Source: Zygnema cylindricum
Taxonomy: Eukaryota; Streptophyta; Zygnematophyceae; Zygnematales; Zygnemataceae
DNA: 64,000 bases
Reading direction: 5' to 3'
NCBI GenBank assembly: GCA_037447655.1
Contig: JBBHKE010000930.1
Span: 105,001-169,000 of the forward strand
The notes under the pieces were generated by a model. It was not told the origin of the DNA. It saw only the letters and a list, made by a program, of their open reading frames with translations, and made no database searches. Positions 54,550 to 64,000 of this stretch are shown piece after piece (position 1 is the stretch's first letter; each line of letters opens with the position of its first letter). The translations under genes were made by a program, and so were the position numbers.

Positions 54550-57500
54550 ATTTATTCCAGAGTTAAAAAAAAACCTTATCTCTACATCTCTATTAGATGA
54601 TAAAGGTTTTCAAACTAGCACCAGCAAAGGAGTTTTTACAGCTAGCTTTGAGGAAGATGTGTATTTCACTGCTTAGAAAGGTAGCCAAAGAATGTTCAAG
54701 CTTGCTTTAAGTAATGAAAAACTCAAACTTTACTATGCTCGTGTCAATGATATTATGTTGTGGCATAAGAGACATGGGCATGTGAATCTAGGAAAGTTAA
54801 AAGAAATGAAAAAGACGGGAGTAGTTGAAGGGATACGCTTTGGGTAAAATGAGAATTTAAGTATTGCTGTGGGTGTGCTCAGGGTAAAGCACATAGATTA
54901 CCATTTCCAAAAGAAGCAACCTATAAAGGAGAAAAAATAATTGATTTGGTACACACGGACATTTAGGGACCGGCAAGAGTGCAATCACCCGGAGGAAAAA
55001 GATTTATGCTAACCATTACTGATGATTGGTCTCGGTACTCTCGGGTATATTTTTTGAAAAACAAATCAGAAACTTTGGAGTATTCCAAACAATAGAAGAC
55101 ATGGGCCGAGAAGCTTCACGGGACCTCAATAAAGAGAGTAAGAAGTGACAACGGAGGGGAATATACCTCTAATCAGTTTGAGGAGTTCTTAAGAGAGGAC
55201 GGTGTGCAACATCAAAAGAGAGTTCCGGAAAACCCGAAACATAATTGTGTTGCCGGAAGATTGAATAGGACACTGAATGATAGTGCCCGGAGTATGTTGT
55301 CAGATAAAAGGATAGGAAAAAGATTTTGGGCCGAAGCTATGAATTCTGCTAATTATTTTAGAAATAGAGTACTTACTTTGGCGGTGAAAGGACAAACTCC
55401 ATATGAGAGATGGACCGACCGAAAACCAGATCTATATCACTTAAAGGTTTTCGGTAGTAAAGTCTTCAGTTTAGATACAGATAAATCTAACGGGAAACTA
55501 GATCTTAAAAGGAAACCCGGATACTTGTTGGGATATCATGAGGATGTAAAAGGGTATAGAGTGTATGATCTAAAGAGAGAAAATATAATTATAATCAAGC
55601 ACCAGGTAGCTATGGATGAAGGGAAGTCGGTGGATCCCTTCAAATCCTCAAAGTCAGTCAAAATGAGATTTGAGTCAAATAATTCTGATGACTTTCATCT
55701 TCCTAACTATCCAGGTCTCCAAGAAGATTACTCTTGCAGGTTTGGATGATATTTTTGCAGGTTCAAAACAGACCGAGAAAGATTTGGACTTGGAAACACC
55801 AGTGACACCTATACGTGAAGCGGAAGACGTGGTGGAAACGGATATGGATCCGAGGGACAGGGGAGAAGCCGTGGTGATTCGAAAGAATCCACGGGAACCA
55901 TCTATTCCAGCCGCAGATTTTGAGGGAAGGAGAAGAAGCAGCAAAAGACTTCAAGAGAAACAAGTTAACAACAAGGTAACAAAACTTTCTCAACCGGATG
56001 AACCTCAAACATATGGAGAGGTAATGAACTGCCTGTAAAGAAATAGGTGGAAGACGGCCATCAATGAAGAGATGGCTTCAATCATGGCGGTTGATACATG
56101 GGAGTTGGTGGACTCTCCACCCGATCAAAAACCAATTGAATATAAGTGGGTTTTCAAATTAAAAGTGAATCCGGTCAATACTATTGAGCGGTATAAGGCC
56201 CGGTTAGTGGCAAAAGGTTTTACTCGGAAAGAGGGAATAGACTACGAAGAAACCTTTGCTCCGTTCGTCAAATTTCCTTCGGTCCGGATACTTCTCAGTC
56301 TCGCAACTGTAGAAGACATGGAAGTACACCAGATGGACATCAAGACACCCTACTTGCATGGAGAACTAGAGGAGGAGATCTTCATGCGATAGCTGGAAGG
56401 ATTCCTGGAACAAGAAGAGGAAAGTAAGGTATGCCGGCTGATCAATGCTCTCTATGGTTTGAAACATGCGCAAAGACAATGGAATAAGAAACTTGATGAG
56501 TTCGTTACCGGTCTGGGATACATCCGGATCAGTTCAGATCATTCAATTTATGTTTTTGAAGATGAGGAAGGTGTCATCTTTATTGCAATTTACGTTGATG
56601 ATTTGCTTGTTCTGAATAAGTGAATAAAGAAAATCAACAAACTAAAAACACATCTAAAGGGAAGATTTAAATTGAAGGACATGGGGGAGGCAAGATATAT
56701 TTTGGGAATACAAGCAGAGAGAGATAGAGAAAAAAGAGTAATTAGACTAACTTAAAAAAAAACAATTGGAAATATGTTGGAAAAATTTTAGATGGACAAA
56801 GCCAACAGTTGTACAACTCCCATGGATCTAAAGAAAGGAAGTGAGGGGAGTGAGAAGGGAGACATCTTTATTGTAGATGATGAACTAGATCCACAAGAGA
56901 AGAAGTTTATTCAAACTATCTCATAGAGACAAGAAGTGGGCAGTCGTATATATTTTATGAATCGTACCAGACCGGATTTTGCAGCAGTTGTAGGAGTGTT
57001 AAGTAGGAGTTTGAATGATCCTACCAAAAGGGATTGAAAAGCAGCTAAGAGGGTCCTCAGATATCTCATAGGAACTAGGGATTTATGGCTGCATCTGGGT
57101 GGGGAAAACACTAACATCACCACTTAGAGTGATGTCAGCTATGGGGATGCTTCGATGCGAAGATGTACATCTGGAAATGTGTTGTATGTGGGGAAAGGTG
57201 CTTGTTGCTGGAGCAGTAAGCAGAAAAAGGAAATTGCTCAGTCCACCATGGAGGCAGAGTATATGGCATCTTGCTCTGCTGTGAAGGAGTTGATGTGGGA
57301 AAAAATCCTTGCTTGGTGAATTGGGGCATCGAAAAAGTGGAATTCATAAAATATTCTGTGATAATCAAGCAACAATTGTAATTATTGCTAATCCAAAACA
57401 TCACTTTAAAGCAAAGCACATGGATATCAGACTTAGCTTTGTCTGGGAAAAGGTGTAGAAAAAAATAATAAGTCTAGAGTATAGACTAGACAGTGAGATG

Positions 57501-57600
57501 GTGGCAAACATGATGACAAAGCCAGTGCCTTCTCCTAAATTAATTTTCTGCCGAAAGAAGTGTGGACTTAAGTGTAAAAGTGACTAGAAAATAAGGGGAG
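54550..57600 (+). pseudogene. Copia pol, protease end to RNase H, with many stops
   Basis: Begins abruptly in FIPELKKNLISTSLLDD (end of the protease/GAG-pre-integrase region). It continues with WHKRHGHVNLGKL (zinc region), VHTDI (first catalytic Asp, near 54950, followed by a stop), RSDNGGEY and an integrase core frame 55204-55749, where the usual NGVAERLNRT has become CVAGRLNRT, losing the catalytic Glu. RT follows (56072-56392 WELVDSPPDQKPIEYKWVFK, MDIKTPYLHG; YVDDLLV near 56600), then RNase H with TT-stop-SDVSYGD. It ends GLKCKSD and the polypurine tract. At least ten in-frame stops. Confidence 0.88.
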
Positions 57601-58544
57601 TGTTGAAATTAAAGGTTTATTTAGGTATTTTCTTAGTTACTTAATTAATTTTTAAAATGAGAAAAAAAAATTAGAGGCACTCTGATCTAACTTCTATCTC
57701 TAGATGCTTCCCCTAGAGTTAAAAGGCAGCCCTTTGGTAAACTTACCAAAAAGGTTGACGAACCCAGGATTTGATCTTGGTACCTACTGTCCGTCCAAGT
57801 AGCATAGTGTCGTTACCACGTAGCGTATCACCTGTGTCTAAATATATAGGGTATGATAGCTACTTAAAGATGTAAAAATAGAGAAGTTCATTTAACTGAC
57901 GAACGACCACAATCACATAGACATAGTTAGATAGAATTACATCAAAATGTAGTGCTAGTGTTTTTAACGGCTATAAATTAAGACCGATATCAATCAGACG
58001 GCGGAGGAAAAAGTCGAGATCACAGAATAGACCATTTGGCGGTTTGCGGTCACAGCCACACTGAGTGACACGTGGCAACATGACATTCCATAGTGGCATC
58101 TCGGGGACATACCATGACGAACCCGGATATGGCACGCGTCGTCTTCTTGGCCTTGTCGAACAATGGCCGTAAAGAAAGTACACCGGGCCAAGTACCTTTC
58201 TGTACTGTACAGTGAATTGATTGGCTCCGTACTTCAGTAGTAGAGGGATTAGAGAGGGTTTTATGGCTTAGGAAAATTAGAGGTAGCCGCCTCTCTCTCC
58301 TAGAGAGCTCCTGTATAAAAGGTCATCTTTGACTATTGATAATTAACTACTCAGGGGAGAAAATTCAAGGATTCTTTTTGTAGTAGACTCAAGGGAGTCT
58401 GCTCTTCCAAGGGGTGCAATTTGGTCGGTCTGTATACTGTCAGCGTGTCAGTAATACTTATACAAAGACGAAAGGATTGAGGTTATCCTAGGGGCTTTTG
58501 GTTAGCTGCCTACTCTGAGTACCAATGGAGGTCTCAGAGTTGTA
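57601..58544 (+). repeat. Copia LTR shared by pol on its left and gag on its right
   Basis: TGTTGAAATTAAAGG...GGTCTCAGAGTTGTA, 944 bp. It is the 3' LTR of the pol at 54550-57600 and also stands in the 5' position to the gag at 58549. Antisense B box GATCAAATC at 57768-57776. TGTATAAAAGGTCATCTTTGAC is a TATA plus a W-box pair with changes. Confidence 0.83.
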
Positions 58545-58548
58545 CGTT

Positions 58549-58958
58549 ATGGGCCCACCCTCGAGAGTGCCTTGATTCAACGGGACCGAGTTCATCTACT
58601 GGGAGATTATGATGATGGGAGCTCTATGTGAGAAAAGATTTTGGGGAATAGTGAGTGGGCGAGTAAAGCGTCAATCCGGTCTTGGTATCCCTCCAAGGTT
58701 TAAAAAAAGGAGATTTGCTAGGAAAGCAGATCCACCGTCATCAGAGGACACAAAAGTGAGAGAAAGCATCGTGATGGAAAAGAGGAAAAAAAAAGAGAAA
58801 ACCACACCTATAGCAACCGGTTTTGTTTTCATGTCTCCTATTTCGAGGAATGAGGAGAATGACATCGATACCTGGGACTACAACAACATGGCGGCCAAGC
58901 ACTTTATCCTATGTCATCTCACAAAAGGACTCGCAGGTCCTCATTTGCATGTGGAAAG
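58549..58958 (+). pseudogene. Copia gag N-terminus, cut by another Copia
   Basis: ATG four bases after the LTR: MGPPSRVP, stop, FNGTEFIYWEIMM. Later WDYNNMAAKHFILCHLTKGL matches the Gag region W-x-x-N-x-x-A-K-H-F-I seen in relatives. It ends at 58958, where a minus-strand LTR begins. Confidence 0.7.
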
Positions 58959-59992
58959 TGCAACTCTGAGACCTCGATAGGACCTCAGAGTAGGCAGCTC
59001 ACACGAAGCCTCAAGGATAACACTGACCCCTTTGTGTTTCAGCAAGAATAACTGCCACCTTGGAAGACAAAAACTCTGACCACCTTCAACCTTGTGAAAG
59101 CAAGACTTCCTTGAGTCGATGGCAAAAAAAATCTCTGAATTTGCTCATTTGAGGAGTAAGTTATGAAGGGTCAAAGTTGACCTTTTGTATAGAAGCTCTC
59201 TTGGAGAGAGGGTCCAATCTATCAAATTTTTCTAAGTCCTATCTCTCTCTATAACTCTATCTCTTGAAGTACGACACCAATCATAATAGTGTATCGTACA
59301 TAACGGTACAAGTGCCGAATTACTTTCTGTACGACCATTGTACGACATGGCCAACAAGTCGACACATGTCATTTTTGGATTTGTTCTTGGAATCCCCGGA
59401 GATGTCATAATCAAATGTGATTGCGCCACGTGGCGATTGATGTGACGTCGTCCGCAAACTGCCGAAAACCCATTCTGCGATCTCGGCATGCTTCGTGGCC
59501 GTCCGATTAAGCCAGATTACAATCGTGGGCTCACAAATACTTGCGCAATATTTGTTTCGCCTTCGAAACAAAATTCGCGATATTCGTTTCGGATTTTTCG
59601 TACGCTGTACATTACAAACTGTATCTATGTCTAAATATCCCGTTGAATGAAATAGCCTACGTGTTAACATTTAAATAACTATCAAACCCTATATCATATA
59701 TCTTTGGTTTAGACTAGATGGCTAAGGCTACCGGCTACCGGCTACTTTGACGGACGGCAGGTACCAGGTTCAAACCATGGGTCCGCCAAGTTCATTTTGG
59801 TGAAATCTACAACCCTAATATCTGTCCTCGTCGGGATAGCATAGGCGACCATGGCTCTATCTCCCTCTCCAATCTTTCAATGACTGCGACAAGTGTGGGA
59901 GCTAGAGAGAGGAGTTAGAGGCAGGCTGCCTCTACTTCTTTTCTGCATTTTACAAAATCTAGAAAATACTAAAATAACCATTTATTTCTACA
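58959..59992 (-). repeat. Copia 3' LTR (subfamily A), minus orientation
   Basis: Reverse complement TGTAGAAATAAATGG...GGTCTCAGAGTTGCA, 1034 bp. Plus-strand B box GTTCAAACC (59768-59776, exact) and A box TAGACTAGATGG (59710-59721, one mismatch). W-box palindrome at 59169-59182. Left flank GAAAG would be the target duplication; its partner is outside the window. Confidence 0.87.
59707..59793 (+). other. tRNA-like block in LTR
   Basis: A box one mismatch from consensus and a B box that fits it. A small CCGGCTA duplication lies between them (59731-59745), lengthening the spacing. Confidence 0.65.
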
Positions 59993-62900
59993 CTCCCCTT
60001 ATTTTCTAGTCACTCTTTATTTTAAGACCACACTTCTCCCGGCAAAAAAATAGTTTAGGGGAAAGAACAGGTTTGGTTATCATATCTGCTACCATTTCAC
60101 TATCTGGTTTATACTCCAAACTGATTATCTTGTTTTTTACTTTCTCCCTAACAAAGCCAAGTCTAATATCCATGTTTTCGGCTTTAAAGTGATGTTTAGG
60201 ATTGGCAGAAATGCCAATGGCAGCCTGATAATCACACAACTCATTTTGGACACCACTCTTAAGATGACCAAGCTCACCAAGCAAGGACTTGACCCACATT
60301 AATTCTTTTACATGAGAGCAAGAAGCCATGTACTAAGCCTCTATGGTGGACTGAGCAATGACCTTTTGCTGCTCGCTGCTCCAGCAGCAAGCCCCATCAC
60401 CCACAAACAATACATATCCAGATGTGCATCTCCTCATAGGAGTATCCCCATAGCTAGCATCACTCCAAGTGGTGATGTCAGTATTTTTCCCACCTAAATG
60501 CAACCATAGATCTCTAGTTCCTATGAGATATCTAACGACTCTCTTAGTTGCCTCCCAATCTTTCTTAGTGGGAGCATTCAGACTCCTACCTAGTACTCCT
60601 ACGGTTGCGGCTATGTCCGGACGGGTACAATTAATGAAATATTTTAGGCTGCCCACTACTTGTCTATAAGGGATGGTCTGCATAAATCTTTTATCTTCCG
60701 GGCCTACCTCATCATCTAAGATTATAACTCCCTCTTCCTCACTCCCCTCATTTCCCCTCTTTAATTCCATAGTAGTGGTACAACTATTAGCCTTGTCCAT
60801 TTGGAATTTTTCTAACAAGTTTCCAATGGCCTCTTTTTGAGTTAATCTTATTATCTTTCTATCTCTGTCTCTCTCTCTACCCGAATTCCCAAAATATATC
60901 TTACTTCTCCCATATCCTTCATCTCAAATCTTCCTTTTAGATCATTTTTCAACTTATTTATTTTATCCATAAATTTACTTAAAATAAGCAAATTATTGAC
61001 ATAAATTGCAATAAAAAGAATTCCTTTTTCATCTTGAAACAAATAAATTGAGTGATCTGAGCTGATCCGAACATATCCCAAACCTGTAAGAAACTCATTG
61101 GGCTTTTTGTTCCATTGCGGGGGCGCCTGTTTCAACCCATACAAAGATATGATTAATTGACATACCTTACTTTCCTCCCGTTGCTCCACAAATCTTTCGG
61201 GTTGTCAAATAAAAATTTCCTCTTCAAACTCTCCATGTAGGAAGGCCGTCTTGATGTCCATCTGATACACTTCTATGTCTTCTGCTGCTGCCATACTGAG
61301 AAGTATCCGAACCGAAGGAAACCTGACGACCGGAGCAAAACTCTCGTCCTAGTCAATTCCCTCTTTTTGGAAAAATTCCTTCGCCACTAACCGAGCCTTG
61401 TAGCGCTCAATGGTGTTATCCGGGTTGATTTTCAACTTAAATACCCACTTACACCTAATAAGCTTCCTGTCAGGGGGACAATCCACCAATTCCCATGTAT
61501 CGGCCGCCATAATTGAGGCCATCTCCTCATTAATGGCTGTCTTCCACCGATTTGTTTGAGGACAAGTCATTGCCTCATTATAAGTTTGAGGTTCATCGGG
61601 GTGAGACAGTTTGGTTACCTTATTGTTAACTTGTCTCTCTTGCAATTTTTTGCTGCTTCTTCTTCCTCCTTCAAAACTCGGTTGCTCGAATAGATGGCTC
61701 TCTTGGATTCTTCCGAACAATTTCTACTTCTCACCTATTCTTTGATTCCTGGTCGATTTCCACCACGTCTTCCGCTTCTGTTGGAGTTTATACTAGGGGT
61801 TCCACATTTGAAACTTTCTCGATCTGATCCGTACCTGCAAAATCATCATCTTCTTGAAATCTTGGATAATTAGGAAGCTCAAAGTCATCAAAATTTTCTG
61901 TCTCAAATCTGATTTTGACTTTCTTTGTACGCTTAAAGGGATCTATAGATTTTCCTTCATCCATAACAACTAGGTGTTTCACTTGGATAATATCCTCTAT
62001 TTTGAGATCATAGACTCTATATCCTTTTTCATCTTCATCATATCCTAGTAGATATCTTGGTTTTCCTTTTGGGTCTAACTTCCAATTTGACCGATCTGTG
62101 TCTAAATTGAACACTTGACTACCGAAAACCTTTAAGTGTGAAACATCTGGTTTTCGGCCCGTCCATCTCTCATAAGGAGTTTTGCCTTTTACTGCTGAAG
62201 TAAGAACTCTATTCTTGAGATAATTTGCACAGTTCATTGCTTCATCCCAAAACTTCTTTCCTATCTTCATATCTGACAGCATACTCCTAGCACTATCATT
62301 TAGTGTTCTATTTAATCTTTCAGCTACACCATTCTGCTCAGGATTTTCAGGAACTTTCTTTTGGTGTTGCACTCCATCTTCTCTCAAAAAATCCTCAAAA
62401 TGGTTAGAGGTATACTCTCCACCATTGTCCCTCATTACTCTCTTGATTGGGGATTCATAGAGTTTTTCACTCCATGCTTTATATTGTTTAAAACATTCCG
62501 AGCCTCTGATTTATTTTTCAAAAAATACACCCTGGAATACTGAGACCAATCATCGATGATAGTCATCATAAATCTCTTCCCCCCGGGTGATGGCACTCTG
62601 GCCGGCCCCCAAATATCCGTGTGTACTTAATCTAGAATCTTTTCTCCCTTATAGGTGTTAGTTTTTTGGGAACGGTAACAAGTGTGCTTTACCTTGAGCA
62701 CATTCACTACAATCACTTAGATTCTCACTTTCATCGAAATGAATCCCTTCCACTATCCTGTCTTTTTCATCTCTATTAACTTATCTAGATTTGCATGCCC
62801 AAGCCTCTTATGCGATATTATTATATCATGAACACTAGCATAATAAAGTTTATTCTTTTCATAACTTTAAATCAGCCTAAATATCCCTTGGCTACCTTTT

Positions 62901-63398
62901 TCACCAATAAAAAAAACTTCCTCCTCAAAACTAACAGTAAAGACTTCTTTCCTAGTGCTAGTATCAAAACCATTATCATCTAATACAGACGTAGAGATGA
63001 GGTTTTTGTTCCACTCCGGAATAAACAATACATCATAGAATGTAATTATGGATGTCTTTCCTTCTACTAATATTTTTAGATCTATCGATCCTATAAGAGT
63101 AGTAGTGACTATCCTCCCATCCCCGTACTCTATCTCTACGCTGGGAATCTTTCTTATCTTAGTGAACATGTGTTTATCTTTACACATGTGCATGGATGCA
63201 CCTGAATCTACAATCAACCCTGATCACCTTTCAATCCACCGAAAGCACATTTCTGCTTTCGTGGAATTTTGACCTCATTTTTTGCTTCCAACTCCTCATC
63301 CAATAGGGGTTCATCATCCTTGTCCTTAGATTCCGCCTCAAGTACTTGTGTCATAAGGGCCTTTTTCTTTCCTCACAAGGGTCCATTGATCTGCCTCT
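59993..63398 (-). pseudogene. Copia pol (protease to RNase H), minus strand, degenerate
   Basis: Order on the minus strand: Gag end KIPRKQKCAFGGL; protease IVDSGASMHMCKDKHM (63217 on); zinc region with frameshifts; integrase first Asp in VHTDIWGPA (about 62610), open core frame 62435-61788 with RDNGGEYT and NGVAERLNRTL; RT frame 61720-61349, a stop at GID, MDIKTAFLHGE; then SLYGLKQAPPQWNKKP. The RT active site YVDD is YVNN here, so both metal-binding Asp are lost. RNase H (60818-60006) keeps TTWSDASYGD and LCDYQAAI but has a stop before YMASC. Nearly all of gag is deleted: the LTR at 63399 abuts the end of Gag. The most complete Copia pol in the window. Confidence 0.9.
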
Positions 63399-64000
63399 TG
63401 GAACTCTGAGACATCCATAGAACCCCAGAGTAAGCAGCTCACAGGAAGCCTCTAGGATAACCCTGACCCCTTTGCCTTTCAGCACAAATAACCGTCACCA
63501 TGGCAAACAAAAACTCCGACCACCTTCACCTTGTAAAGGCAAGAATCCCCTGAGTGGATAGCAAAATAAATCTCTGAATTTGCTCCCCTGAGCAGTAAGT
63601 TATGGAGGGTCAAAGTTGACCTTTTGTACAGAAGCTCTCTGGAAGAGAGGGTCTTACCTACCAATTTTTTCTAAGTCCTATCTCCCTCACAAAATCTATC
63701 TACTGATGTACGAAACTAATCATATTACACTTCCGTACATAAAAGTACAGCTGGCGGTGTGCTTTATGTACGAAAACTGTACGACATGGCCTAAAAGTCA
63801 ACACATGTCATTTCCGGGTTCGGTCTCGTAATTCCCAGGGATGCTGCGATCTAACGTAATTTTGCCACGTGTCATCCGATGTGGCGATGACCACAGACCG
63901 CGGCGATTCTCTTCTGCGATCTCGGCTTTCTTCCCGGCCGTCCGATTGAATGCAAATTTCAATCGTAACCGTCATAAATACTTGCGCGGTATTTGTTTCG
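63399..64000 (-). repeat. Copia 5' LTR (subfamily A), minus orientation, cut by window edge
   Basis: Reverse complement ends CTCAGAGTTCCA. W-box palindrome at 63608-63621; ATCGGACGGC on the minus strand at 63937-63946. The outer part, including the expected tRNA-like block, lies beyond the window. Confidence 0.85.

Overview
This is nuclear DNA from a plant-lineage (streptophyte) eukaryote. The evidence is a receptor-like-kinase (RLK/Pelle) gene split by GT-AG introns, a eukaryotic tRNA-Leu gene, Ty1/Copia elements and a Ty3/Gypsy chromovirus typical of plants, and W-box/G-box motifs in the LTRs. The window is AT-rich, repeat-dense and gene-poor. The species cannot be fixed from sequence alone. 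The Sel1-repeat gene together with RLK-type kinases would fit a charophyte alga, bryophyte or other early-diverging plant at least as well as a flowering plant, but that is inference.

Layout. 1-13.8 kb: T-rich intergenic DNA, degenerate minisatellites (2.27-3.13 kb; 11.2-12.5 kb), several families of small inverted-repeat DNA elements (MITEs), and one intact tRNA-Leu(AAG) gene at 8572-8652. 13.8-14.4 kb: a GC-richer Sel1-repeat ORF on the minus strand, flanked by pyrimidine and purine tracts. 15-21 kb: GTAC-rich intergenic DNA, more MITEs, and a short minisatellite split by a MITE. 21.46-24.41 kb: four exons of a kinase gene on the minus strand, with the N-lobe exons not found. 24.4-30 kb: TGACGTCA-type repeats, GA/G tracts, another MITE and Helitron-like hairpins.

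30.08-64 kb is a nested retrotransposon cluster. A degenerate chromovirus (31545-39377, LTRs 970 and 1020 bp, 5-bp target duplication) sits inside the reverse transcriptase region of a Copia element. Further Copia copies lie in both orientations and share LTRs with one another: a minus-strand remnant at 47.4-49.2 kb; a non-autonomous element at 49194-54549 that contains a solo LTR with perfect AGGAA duplications and a 360-codon open frame; a plus-strand copy at 54.5-58.5 kb; and a minus-strand copy from 58959 running off the right edge. Nearly all coding regions of the autonomous copies have stops, frameshifts or lost catalytic residues.

The most unusual signal is in the Copia LTRs. Every LTR copy that retains the relevant segment carries, about 165-225 bp from its 5' end and in antisense orientation, a tRNA-like block with a polymerase III B box and, in the best copies, an A box. 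Downstream, most copies carry a palindromic W-box pair next to a TATA-like sequence, and in the two copies with gag attached the gag ATG begins four bases after the LTR end. A 10-bp motif, ATCGGACGGY, also recurs at least twelve times across LTRs, MITEs and unassigned intergenic DNA.
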